A DNA stretch of 29,926 nt from a virus, in IMG/VR virus record IMGVR_UViG_3300024262_000170, positions 1 to 29,926 of that record; one strand, given 5' to 3'. Positions 20,602 through 27,558 of the stretch are shown here, in pieces. A program made the position numbers and the translations under genes. Position 1 is the stretch's first letter. Every line of letters starts with the position of its first letter. The notes under the pieces were generated by a model. The model ran no database searches and was not told where the DNA came from. It saw only the letters and a list, made by a program, of their open reading frames with translations.

Positions 20602-20937
20602 ATGAAAAAATCCTATAATATTTTCTCGAAACTTCCTTTTATTAAATTAAGTGATAAGGAAGTTAAGGTAATGGAGGAAGCTATAAAAATTTGTGATAAA
20701 GGGGATAAATTTGCCTGGAAAGTTTGTGAAGGGGAAGAATTTGAAAATCAAAGAAGTGATTTTGCACGGGCAAAAATATACCTAAATAATATTTTAGTGG
20801 ATGGTAATTTAGATTATTACCAGAAAAAGATAAAATATCTGGAGAATTTTTCAAAGTGGAATAGAGCCACGCATGAAGCCTGGAAAAGAAAAGGGAATCT
20901 TCCTATCTTTGATTTAAAAAATGGGGAAATAATTTAG
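20602..20937 (+). CDS. Hypothetical 111-residue protein
   Basis: The protein is mostly helical and charged (SDKEVKVMEEAIKICDKGDK, then KYLENFSKWNRATHEAWKRK). It has no signal peptide, membrane segment or metal site. GGGGGTAAATT precedes the ATG. It lies 17 nt after the small membrane gene and 11 nt before the 3D-domain gene, so it is probably in one transcript with them. No family is recognised. Confidence 0.55.
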   Translation: MKKSYNIFSKLPFIKLSDKEVKVMEEAIKICDKGDKFAWKVCEGEEFENQRSDFARAKIYLNNILVDGNLDYYQKKIKYLENFSKWNRATHEAWKRKGNLPIFDLKNGEII

Positions 20938-20948
20938 GGGTAAAGAAT

Positions 20949-21338
20949 ATGAAAAAGTTAATAATCATAATTGAAATTATAATATTAATCTTAATAATTT
21001 ATATAGCTATACCTAAACAAGGAAATGGAGAAGAGCCAAAATATTTTATCCTGGAAGCCACCGGATACTATCCGGGGCCTGAATGTACTTATCCCTTTGA
21101 TGATGGCTTTACTGCCATAGGCGACGTGGCTGGTAGGGGATCAGTCGCTATAGACGATAAAAACGGTCCTCTACGCATGGGTCAAAGGGTTTGGATTGAA
21201 GGTTATGGCCTGGGTAAATGTAATGACCGGGGTTCGGCAATTAAAGGCTGGAAAATCGATTTGTGTTTTTCCACTTTTAAAGAGGCTAAAAAGTGGGGTC
21301 GGAAACTAACAAAAGTTTATTTATTAGGAGGGGAATAA
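20949..21338 (+). CDS. Membrane-anchored 3D-domain protein
   Basis: The 129-residue protein has an N-terminal membrane anchor or signal (residues 4-21, IIIIEIIILILIIYIAI). Residues ~35-127 form a 3D domain, the double-psi beta-barrel of MltA-like lytic transglycosylases: ATGYYPGPECTY, SVAIDD, VWIEGYGLGKCNDRGSAIKG and WKIDLCFSTFKEAKKWG. The aspartates that name the domain are Asp 69/70, Asp 93 and Asp 104. Such domains cleave or bind peptidoglycan glycan strands. Unusually, it lies in the early region, not with the endolysin. The stop overlaps the next ATG (TAATG). Confidence 0.75.
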   Translation: MKKLIIIIEIIILILIIYIAIPKQGNGEEPKYFILEATGYYPGPECTYPFDDGFTAIGDVAGRGSVAIDDKNGPLRMGQRVWIEGYGLGKCNDRGSAIKGWKIDLCFSTFKEAKKWGRKLTKVYLLGGE

Positions 21339-21598
21339 TGGAAATAATAGGCAAAGAATATAAAAAGAAATTGGTAAACTCCAAAGTAGAGGTTACGCAT
21401 TTTGTTAAAGTAAAATGCTCAATGAAAAATGATTTAACAAGACTTATTTGGAGCAAAAGAAAGTGCTTTATTTGTGGCGGTAAATTTAAGGATGGAGATA
21501 GTCCGGTGGCCTGTATTACTAAAAAAGGAAAGAATAAAATAATTTGCGAAAAATGTTATTCAAAATTGATAGGAGGAAGAATTGAGCAAATATCTTGA
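21338..21598 (+). CDS. Small CxxC zinc-finger protein
   Basis: The ATG at 21338 follows GGAGGGGAATA and overlaps the previous stop; the upstream frame start at 21293 is rejected since it would overlap the 3D gene by 46 nt. The 86-residue product has CFICGGKF and later ICEKCYSK, two CxxC pairs ~25 residues apart that would bind one zinc. This matches phage HNH-like or ribbon-type small zinc proteins, but no HNH histidines are visible. It probably binds nucleic acid or protein. Confidence 0.6.
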   Translation: MEIIGKEYKKKLVNSKVEVTHFVKVKCSMKNDLTRLIWSKRKCFICGGKFKDGDSPVACITKKGKNKIICEKCYSKLIGGRIEQIS

Positions 21599-21788
21599 AT
21601 TTAACGTGATAGGGAAAAAGCCCAAAACAAAAGTTATCGAAGTAACATCTAAACTTTATGGCGATAGACTTGGAATTATTAAATGGTTTGGAAGGTGGAG
21701 ACAATACGCCTTTTTCCCGGAAACCGGAACTATATTTAATGTGGATTGCCTTAATGATATCCAGTCTTATATAAAGGGGTTGCGATAA
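21582..21788 (+). CDS. Hypothetical 68-residue protein
   Basis: A TTG start follows AGGAGGA. The protein is strand-rich and aromatic (GDRLGIIKWFGRWRQYAFFP, then ETGTIFNVDCLNDIQSYIKG). This pattern recurs in small phage early proteins of unknown function. It overlaps the previous gene by 17 nt. No signal or metal site is seen. Confidence 0.6.
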   Translation: MSKYLEFNVIGKKPKTKVIEVTSKLYGDRLGIIKWFGRWRQYAFFPETGTIFNVDCLNDIQSYIKGLR

Positions 21789-21809
21789 AAGAGGAAATAA
21801 ATAATAAAA

Positions 21810-22142
21810 ATGTGCGATTGTATTAATGTAAAAATGGGTAGTTATGATAATCAAATTACATTAAAAATGCCTAATGGCGAGTTGATGGGAATAGATAAAT
21901 GTATAGTTGAAGAAATTAAATATTTGTGGTCATTAAAAATTAATACGAATGGTTGCTGTTGTGGACACAATATTAATAAGGGCTATATAGGTGTTGATGA
22001 TAAAGATATTGAGTTCATGAAAAAATTAGGATACAAAATAATAATATTCAAAAACGACCTAGGAAATGAAAATCATTTTTATCCTAAAAGTCATAAAGAT
22101 AAAAATGGAAAATTGGAATATATGCACTATGAAGGAGAATAA
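21810..22142 (+). CDS. Hypothetical Cys-rich protein
   Basis: The 110-residue protein begins MCDCINVKMGSYDNQITLKM and has CCCGHN near residue 50 followed by GYIGVDDKDIEFMKKLGYKI. The cysteine run plus histidine suggests metal binding. Similar small proteins with a (C)CCGH motif occur in phages, function unknown. The ribosome site is weak (AAAGAGGAAA), with the ATG about 11 nt after it. The stop is 2 nt before the next ATG. Confidence 0.55.
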   Translation: MCDCINVKMGSYDNQITLKMPNGELMGIDKCIVEEIKYLWSLKINTNGCCCGHNINKGYIGVDDKDIEFMKKLGYKIIIFKNDLGNENHFYPKSHKDKNGKLEYMHYEGE

Positions 22143-22144
22143 AA

Positions 22145-22321
22145 ATGAAAAAATACAGACTACAAGAAGGACTTGCCTGGGTATGCTTTAAGTGTAAAAA
22201 GAAGATCTTTAGTTTAGACGATATGATTATGTATGATCATAGACTTTACCACCGAAGATGCGCTTTATCCTTATTGGAAAAAATAAAGAAAAAAGTAATT
22301 GAAAAAATAGTTGGGAGGTAA
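22145..22321 (+). CDS. Small C2HC-type zinc-binding protein
   Basis: A 58-residue ORF (ATG at 22145 after GGAGAATA) contains VCFKCKKKIFSLDDMI and DHRLYHRRCALSLLEK. Cys 14, Cys 17, a His near 32/36 and Cys 39 give a single-finger layout resembling half of a LIM or ribbon domain. The C-terminal helix is basic. It is one of several small metal-binding proteins in this early cluster. It has no known function. Confidence 0.55.
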   Translation: MKKYRLQEGLAWVCFKCKKKIFSLDDMIMYDHRLYHRRCALSLLEKIKKKVIEKIVGR

Positions 22322-22327
22322 AAAATA

Positions 22328-22480
22328 ATGCAAAAAGCAATCGAAAATTATATTGATGTTCAAAGTAAACTTGGGAAATTCTTTGACGAGATTAAAGATG
22401 AAATTGATAAGGTTGAAGAAGTTGCAATTCAGAAAGCAAGACAAAAACAACGAATACAATGGAGAAAATTAAAGAAATAA
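22328..22480 (+). CDS. Small helical protein
   Basis: A 50-residue ORF begins ATG at 22328, 9 nt after GGGAGG. It is a charged helical protein (NYIDVQSKLGKFFDEIKDEI) with a basic C-terminus (RQKQRIQWRKLKK), suggesting a short coiled coil with nucleic-acid contact. No family is recognised. Confidence 0.5.
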   Translation: MQKAIENYIDVQSKLGKFFDEIKDEIDKVEEVAIQKARQKQRIQWRKLKK

Positions 22481-22499
22481 TAAGTTAAATGGAGAGCCA

Positions 22500-22700
22500 A
22501 TGATGTTTAAAGACGTATATCAAAGAAAAAATATAAAAAGAGGTTTGGCAAGAAAAAGTAAATTCCGCAGAAATTTAAAAGAATTAAAGGAATTTATCAA
22601 AGAGAATGATATTAAATTATTGGAATTATTGGAATGCCTAAGAAGAAGAAATAATAAAAAGATTCAAAAGGAAACTATAAATGTCAAAAATAATCCTTGA
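22500..22700 (+). CDS. Small basic protein upstream of the methyltransferase
   Basis: The 66-residue protein is highly basic and helical (MFKDVYQRKNIKRGLARKSK, then ELKEFIKENDIKLLELLECL). Two adjacent ATG codons (22500 and 22503) could start it, and TGGAGAG lies just upstream. Its last 20 nt overlap the methyltransferase gene, implying coupled translation. It probably binds nucleic acid or a partner; no family is recognised. Confidence 0.55.
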   Translation: MMFKDVYQRKNIKRGLARKSKFRRNLKELKEFIKENDIKLLELLECLRRRNNKKIQKETINVKNNP

Positions 22701-23304
22701 TTTATGCGGTGGGACAGGGGCTTGGAGTAAAGATTATAAAGAAGCTGGTTACATTGTAATTAATGTTACCCTGCCATTTTATGATGTTTTGAAAACAGAA
22801 ATTAAAGGCGAATATATAATATTTCAAGGTGATAATAAAGAACCTCTTAAAGTAAGGATTTCAGATATCTACGGTATATTGGCTTCCCCAGTTTGTACTA
22901 TGTTCAGCCTGGCCAGGACAAGGGCTAAGATACCGAGAGATTTTAGGCAAGGTATGAAATTGGTAATAGCCTGTCTAAATATAATCTGGGAATGTCGTTA
23001 TGATCATAAATTGGCTTTTTGGTGCTTAGAGAATCCTACAGGTTATTTAAGGCAGTTTCTAGGTAAACCGGTATTTACTTTTGACCCTTGTGATTTTGGA
23101 GACCCTTATACAAAGAAAACTGATTTGTGGGGATATTTTAATATACCAAAAAAGAAACCGGTAGAACCGATTTTTTATATTTCGGGTGGTAAGAAATTCC
23201 CGCCACTCTGGGGCAAAACAGGCGGTAAATCAAAAAACGGAAAAGTGTTAAGAAGTATAACTCCACCGGGTTTTGCCAAAGCGTTTTTTGAAGCGAATAG
23301 ATAA
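22681..23304 (+). CDS. Phage C5-cytosine DNA methyltransferase-like protein
   Basis: The 207-residue protein has the motif order of phage short C5 methyltransferases: motif I DLCGGTGAWS (SAM site), motif IV region ASPVCTMFSLARTR with the candidate catalytic Cys, and motif VI-like LENPTGYLRQF. It ends with a Gly/Lys-rich segment before ITPPGFAKAF. It is shorter than typical 300-400-residue C5 enzymes, as in a known small phage subgroup. The usual Pro-Cys pair reads Pro-Val-Cys here, and ENV reads ENP, so activity cannot be assumed. It probably marks phage DNA against host restriction. Confidence 0.7.
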   Translation: MSKIILDLCGGTGAWSKDYKEAGYIVINVTLPFYDVLKTEIKGEYIIFQGDNKEPLKVRISDIYGILASPVCTMFSLARTRAKIPRDFRQGMKLVIACLNIIWECRYDHKLAFWCLENPTGYLRQFLGKPVFTFDPCDFGDPYTKKTDLWGYFNIPKKKPVEPIFYISGGKKFPPLWGKTGGKSKNGKVLRSITPPGFAKAFFEANR

Positions 23305-23307
23305 TAA

Positions 23308-23327
23308 TGGCTCGGGGCCCCGAGCCA
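23308..23327. promoter_or_regulatory. Perfect 20-bp GC-rich palindrome between two methyltransferase genes
   Basis: TGGCTCGGGGCCCCGAGCCA is an exact palindrome, 3 nt after the C5-type methyltransferase stop and 15 nt before the next methyltransferase start. It is far more GC-rich than its surroundings. It could be an operator, a methylation-sensitive control site or a cruciform element. Confidence 0.7.
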
Positions 23328-23342
23328 GAAAGAAGTTTATTA

Positions 23343-24896
23343 ATGATTAATACCATAATCTTAGGACACGCTTTAAATGTCTTACCACAATTACCGACAG
23401 AATCAGTCAGTTGTGTTACTTGCTCCCCACCATATTGGGGACTCCGGGATTATGGTATTGAACCCGTTATCTGGGATGGAGTGAAAGGGTGCGAGCATGA
23501 TTTTAATGAATATGATTCAAAATTACTACACGAAAACAGACAAAATTTAGATGGTGGCACTTTAGGCAATCCAGAATATAGAGAAAATCTGCATGGTTTT
23601 GGTAATGCAAAAGCGGGATTTTGTATTAAATGCGGAGCCTGGCATGGCAGCCTGGGCCTCGAGCCAACCTTTGAATTATATATTAAGCACTTATGCGATA
23701 TCTTCGATGAGGTTAAAAGGGTATTGAGGAAAGACGGGACCTGCTGGGTGAATATAGGAGATAGTTACAATGGCTCAAAAGTAGGGAATACGAACGCCTC
23801 TACTGGTGCAATAGGCAAACCAAAATACAGCGGGGATTTTACTAAAACATTTAAAAAGGAGAATCAAAATAGTATACCAACCAAATCCCTTTGCGATATC
23901 CCTTACCGATTCTCAATAGAAATGATTAACCGGGGCTGGATTAAAAGAAATACAATTATCTGGCATAAACCGAATTGCATGCCCGCAAGTGCAGACGATC
24001 GGTTCACGGTAGACTTTGAATATCTATTTTTCTTTACAAAAAATAATAAAACTCTATTCTGGACTAACGAGAAATCTTTAGAATGTGTAAGTAAGCAGCC
24101 ACCGGGAATTAAGGGGATAGAAGGCAAAGATTGGGAATGGGGCATAAACAGCAAAGGAAAGCCAAAAAAAATATCCCTCTGGACTGGCCACGATTATTGG
24201 TTTGAACAGCAGTTTGAAGAATATGCACCTGACACATTACCTAGGATGGATAGGGGAGTAAATTTTAATAAATGGACATTAGGAGCTGATGGCCAGACCC
24301 CACACAACTTAAGTCAACCGAGATTAAATAAAAAAAGGGGTTATAAAACAAAGCAACCGGAAAAAGAAATACAAAGACCACAACATCATGGTAAAGACAT
24401 CAACTATGGTGAACATGGCCGTAATAAGCGCTGTGTCTGGAAGATACCAACAAAAAGTTTTAAAGAAGCACATTTCGCAGTATATCCTGAAACATTAATT
24501 GAACCGATTATCAAAGCTGGATGTCCTGAGTTTATTTGCAAAAAATGCGGTAAGGCAAGGGTGAAAATATATGAAACAATATTTCATAAACGCCCTACTA
24601 ATGATAAACCAGGTAATTATAAATCTATCAAAGCAGAAAAAGAAGGCAATAGAGACCAAATGATTGTAGCAAGAAAAGGGATAGGGTTTAATGAGCATAT
24701 CGAAACTGGCTATTCCGATTGTGGATGCAATGCAAGTTGGGAAAGCGGGATAGTTTTAGATCCGTTTATGGGGGCCGGGACTACCGCGCTGGTGGCTTTA
24801 AAGCAAAGAAAAAGGTTTATCGGTATTGAGATAAAACAAGAATATATTGATATGGCTAAAAGGAGAATAACTAACGTCCAGCAAAGAATTTTTTAA
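23343..24896 (+). CDS. Beta-class DNA methyltransferase (N4-C or N6-A)
   Basis: The start ATG at 23343 follows AGAAAGAAG; an upstream ATG at 23307 would translate the palindrome and lacks a ribosome site. The 517-residue protein has motif IV SPPYWGLRDYG near residue 30 and motif I DPFMGAGTTALVALKQRKRF near its end, followed by the SAM-binding GIEIKQEYIDMAKRRI. This order is that of the beta class. Two Cys clusters (CIKCGAWHG; CKKCGKAR with SDCGC) suggest zinc ribbons, as usual in this phage family. The SPPY motif fits N4-cytosine or N6-adenine methylation. It probably protects phage DNA from restriction. Confidence 0.88.
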   Translation: MINTIILGHALNVLPQLPTESVSCVTCSPPYWGLRDYGIEPVIWDGVKGCEHDFNEYDSKLLHENRQNLDGGTLGNPEYRENLHGFGNAKAGFCIKCGAWHGSLGLEPTFELYIKHLCDIFDEVKRVLRKDGTCWVNIGDSYNGSKVGNTNASTGAIGKPKYSGDFTKTFKKENQNSIPTKSLCDIPYRFSIEMINRGWIKRNTIIWHKPNCMPASADDRFTVDFEYLFFFTKNNKTLFWTNEKSLECVSKQPPGIKGIEGKDWEWGINSKGKPKKISLWTGHDYWFEQQFEEYAPDTLPRMDRGVNFNKWTLGADGQTPHNLSQPRLNKKRGYKTKQPEKEIQRPQHHGKDINYGEHGRNKRCVWKIPTKSFKEAHFAVYPETLIEPIIKAGCPEFICKKCGKARVKIYETIFHKRPTNDKPGNYKSIKAEKEGNRDQMIVARKGIGFNEHIETGYSDCGCNASWESGIVLDPFMGAGTTALVALKQRKRFIGIEIKQEYIDMAKRRITNVQQRIF

Positions 24897-24907
24897 GGGA
24901 GGTAAAT

Positions 24908-25645
24908 ATGAAAAATAAAATAGGTTGGTGTACGATGACGTTCAATCCGTGCTGGGGTTGTCTTAATCATTGTGAATATTGTTATGCTCGAAAGATAGCG
25001 AAGAGATTCTGGGCTAAAATGATTGAAATTGAAAGAGATTATCATTTCAAAAAACATCAGTCTTGGGCCTGGACAGGTGACCAACTAAGAGATTTACATG
25101 ATTTTCTCCCTACCTGGTTAGAAGCCCAATTTGATAAAAAATTTCCCCAAAAGACCCAAAAGATATTCGTGGGATCAATGAGTGAAATCTATTACTGGGA
25201 TAAAGTATGGATTCAAAAAGTAATTGATAAGACTAAAGAATATCCGCAGCATATTTTTCAGTTTCTAACGAAAGATCCCAGAGTATATGAAGATTGGGTA
25301 TTCCCGGAGAATTGCTGGTTAGGGGTAACTGTAACAAAAAAAGATGATATTAAAAAAGATAGCTTAGATCATCTAAATGATTCTCATTTATTTAAAAAAA
25401 CCTTTATCAGTTTTGAACCATTATTGGAAGAAATTAATCCAAATGATTATATTGGTTTTTGGGATATTGACTGGGTAATAATCGGAGCGGAAACTGGAAA
25501 TAGAAAAGGGAAAATTATACCAAAAAAAGAATGGATAGTAAATATAGTTAATTATTGTAAGGAAGCAAGTATCCCAGTTTATCTAAAAGATAGCTTAAAA
25601 AATATCTATCCGGAGAAGATAAAGATGTTCCCTAACTATAAATAA
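24908..25645 (+). CDS. DUF5131 radical SAM-like protein (phage Gp37/Gp68 family)
   Basis: The 245-residue protein matches the phage Gp37/Gp68 (DUF5131) family: TFNPCWGCLNHCEYCYAR with the CxxxCxxC cluster (Cys 18, 22, 25) that binds a [4Fe-4S] cluster in radical SAM enzymes. Later motifs are VGSMSEIYYW, FLTKDPRVYEDW, WLGVTVT and IIGAETGNRKGK. Radical SAM chemistry is expected but the substrate is unknown. GGGAGG precedes the ATG, 11 nt after the methyltransferase stop, so it may work with nucleic acid modification. Confidence 0.85.
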   Translation: MKNKIGWCTMTFNPCWGCLNHCEYCYARKIAKRFWAKMIEIERDYHFKKHQSWAWTGDQLRDLHDFLPTWLEAQFDKKFPQKTQKIFVGSMSEIYYWDKVWIQKVIDKTKEYPQHIFQFLTKDPRVYEDWVFPENCWLGVTVTKKDDIKKDSLDHLNDSHLFKKTFISFEPLLEEINPNDYIGFWDIDWVIIGAETGNRKGKIIPKKEWIVNIVNYCKEASIPVYLKDSLKNIYPEKIKMFPNYK

Positions 25646-25717
25646 ACTATAAATATACTATAAGAAATTATCTTAAAATATTAGAAAAACTTTAAAAAAG
25701 GTAAATAAAATTGACAG

Positions 25718-26548
25718 ATGATTCCAAAAGATTCTACTCCAATAAAAAATAAAATATTAATAAATATACTTGCCAAAGGTTTATTAAGCAAAGATGAGAT
25801 GAGGATAATATTTTATATTATCCGGTGGAGCTGGGGTTTTAATGGAATAGGGAGAAGGCAAGACTGGACTAAGAAATTAAAAAAAAGAAAAATGTCTGAT
25901 GATATAGGGATGGCTGAACAGCATATTGGGAAAAATATTAATAGAATGATTGATAAAAATATAATAATTGTAAAAGACGGTTGTTATCAATTTAATGAAC
26001 ATTATGAAAAATGGAAAAACTCACCAAAAAGGTTAGTTTTAAATGATAAAAAACTAACCAAAAAGGTTAGTAAAACTAACCAAATTAGTTATAAAAACTC
26101 ACCAAAAAGGTTAGTAAAACTAACCAAAAAGGTTAGTTTAGGCACACCTAATAATACAGGAGATAGTATAAAAAATAAAGATGTCAGGGAGGGCGAACAT
26201 ACGTCTAAAGAAACTCTTAAAGATAATAAAGAAAAGAAAGAGAGAGATAACATACGCTCTGAAATTATTAATTACTTAAATCAAAAGACCGGGGCTCATT
26301 ATAAAGTTAATACACCGGAAACGATCAAACATATAAACGCTAGATTGAAAGAAGGCTTTACTCTAGATAATTTTAAATATGTTATCGATGTTAAATGGGA
26401 TGAGTGGAAAGGTAAATTTACTAAAGATGGAAAAAATATGGAAGATTGGTTAAGGCCTATAACCTTATTCGGTACTAAATTTGAAAGCTACCTTAATCAA
26501 GCTAAACCCGATCCGTTCCAAAAATATTATAAAAAGGGGGTAAATTAA
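25718..26548 (+). CDS. Replication initiator (phage O-like, with internal origin)
   Basis: The 276-residue protein has an N-terminal winged helix of the phage replication O type (residues 1-95; EMRIIFYIIRWSWGFNG, then GMAEQHIGKNINRMI). The C-terminal domain is of the conserved phage C-terminal type TIGR02220 (residues ~183-268; LNQKTGAHYKV, then WRP-like EDWLRPITLFGTKFESYLN). It binds the origin and recruits the replication machinery. The linker (residues ~100-140) is encoded by the iteron array, as lambda ori lies in gene O. The ribosome site is weak (AAAGGTAA, far upstream). The neighbour at 26551 may be a helper. Confidence 0.85.
   Translation: MIPKDSTPIKNKILINILAKGLLSKDEMRIIFYIIRWSWGFNGIGRRQDWTKKLKKRKMSDDIGMAEQHIGKNINRMIDKNIIIVKDGCYQFNEHYEKWKNSPKRLVLNDKKLTKKVSKTNQISYKNSPKRLVKLTKKVSLGTPNNTGDSIKNKDVREGEHTSKETLKDNKEKKERDNIRSEIINYLNQKTGAHYKVNTPETIKHINARLKEGFTLDNFKYVIDVKWDEWKGKFTKDGKNMEDWLRPITLFGTKFESYLNQAKPDPFQKYYKKGVN
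26015..26137. repeat. Iteron array, candidate replication origin
   Basis: GGTTAGT occurs at 26031-26037, 26065-26071, 26109-26115 and 26131-26137. Its reverse complement ACTAACC occurs at 26053-26059, 26075-26081 and 26119-26125. The 19-nt palindrome ACTAACCAAAAAGGTTAGT is repeated exactly at 26053 and 26119, and a 23-nt segment is identical at 26015-26037 and 26093-26115. AT-rich flanks surround it. The position inside the initiator gene is that of lambda-like origins. Confidence 0.85.
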
Positions 26549-26550
26549 TT

Positions 26551-26982
26551 ATGGGAGTAACCGAAGAAATATTAAAGGAAATGCCTCAAAGAGGTGAAAG
26601 TGCAGCTATAGCGAATACTATGTTTAAGTTATTAAAGAATAAGAAAATTACCTTAAAAGAATACCTGAAAAGGTGCGCTTACTGGGGAGTAAAAACTTTA
26701 GATGATATATATTTTAGATCATTACCAAGTAAATCTTTAGAAATTATTGAATATGAGCAATTGTCTAAATATAAAAGACAAAACCTAACCTGGGGATTTT
26801 TTATAGACAATCCGGGAATAATGAAATATTACGAGGAGAGGGACCGGGTTATCAGGATAAACAAAACTCACTTGTGGGCAATGGAAACTTATAAATTATA
26901 CATACCGGAAAGTGACATAGAAAATCATAAGAAATTAGATAAAGCAATATTGGATTTTAAAATGAAAATAAAGGGTTATTAA
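26551..26982 (+). CDS. Hypothetical protein after the replication initiator
   Basis: The 143-residue protein is helical (EILKEMPQRGESAAIANTMF, then LKNKKITLKEYLKRCAYWGV). It has no Walker A site, so it is not a DnaC-type ATPase loader. It follows the initiator at 2 nt with AAGGGGG upstream, so it probably aids replication, for example as a small loader or adaptor. No family is recognised. A hairpin (26989-27071) follows its stop. Confidence 0.55.
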   Translation: MGVTEEILKEMPQRGESAAIANTMFKLLKNKKITLKEYLKRCAYWGVKTLDDIYFRSLPSKSLEIIEYEQLSKYKRQNLTWGFFIDNPGIMKYYEERDRVIRINKTHLWAMETYKLYIPESDIENHKKLDKAILDFKMKIKGY

Positions 26983-26988
26983 AATTAA

Positions 26989-27071
26989 AAGGCCCTTCTG
27001 TAAGGGGAAATTAAGGGTTGCCAAAACCTGAACTTTGGCTCCTGGCTCGAGTATCTAAATAGAAGGGCCTT
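26989..27071 (+). promoter_or_regulatory. Long leader hairpin B, related to the one at 18559
   Basis: AAGGCCCTTCT (26989-26999) and AGAAGGGCCTT (27061-27071) form a perfect 11-bp stem. Inside, GCCAAA (27020-27025) pairs with TTTGGC (27034-27039). The interior shares TTAAGG-TTGCCAA-AC...CTTTGG-TC and CTAAA with hairpin A, while the closing stem differs but still pairs. It precedes an AAAGGAG site, with no T-run. Confidence 0.7.
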
Positions 27072-27116
27072 ATAAAGAAAAAAACAGATCTAAATTAAAA
27101 AAGAAAGGAGATTAAA

Positions 27117-27281
27117 ATGGAAAGCACTGAGCAAATGGTAAAAGAATTATTAGAATTATTTCTATACCAGGACACCGTAAACAGAATGGACTCAAAGGAT
27201 AAATTGATAAAGGTTTATAGAGTAAACGATAATATTGTTAGAGTGGATATAAAAATTAAAAAAGGAGGGAGAATATGTTAA
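27117..27281 (+). CDS. Small hypothetical protein behind hairpin B
   Basis: A 54-residue ORF (ATG 27117 after AAAGGAG) begins MESTEQMVKELLELFLYQDT and continues with strands (DKLIKVYRVNDNIVRVDIKI). Its stop overlaps the next start. The function is not recognised. It follows the hairpin-plus-small-gene layout seen at 18559-18844, though the two proteins are not alike. Confidence 0.55.
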   Translation: MESTEQMVKELLELFLYQDTVNRMDSKDKLIKVYRVNDNIVRVDIKIKKGGRIC

Positions 27282-27556
27282 CGATTTTTAAATATCCGGT
27301 CCCTGCGGAAGACCATTTCACTTTAGAAATGCCTAAAGGCGCTAAAATATTAACGGTTCAAGCCCAGAGAGGTGATCCTCAGTTATGGGCGATGGTAGAT
27401 TCAGAAACAAAGAAAGAAAAAAGATATTTTAGATTAGCCGGTACAGGTCATCCTTTGGGCGATGATTACCTTAAAATAATTAATTATATAGGAACGTTTC
27501 AAATGGGAAACGGAGTATTAGTATTTCATTTATTTGAAATTAAAGGAAGTGATTAA
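27275..27556 (+). CDS. DUF7352-like phage protein
   Basis: The 93-residue protein shows a pattern known from small phage proteins: KYPVPAEDHFTLEMPKGAKI, then LTVQAQRGDPQLWAMVDSET and RYFRLAGTGHPLG. It ends FQMGNGVLVFHLFEIK. The fold is mainly beta. It is found in many phage early regions, function unknown. AAAGGAGGGAG precedes the ATG; the gene overlaps the preceding stop by 7 nt. The family name is recalled and less certain than the pattern. Confidence 0.75.
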   Translation: MLTIFKYPVPAEDHFTLEMPKGAKILTVQAQRGDPQLWAMVDSETKKEKRYFRLAGTGHPLGDDYLKIINYIGTFQMGNGVLVFHLFEIKGSD

Positions 27557-27558
27557 CT

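Noticed and set aside
23307-23342. Upstream ATG (23307) for the beta-class methyltransferase
   Set aside because: It would translate through the GC-rich palindrome into MARGPEPERSLL, lacks a ribosome site, and family similarity begins at the ATG at 23343.
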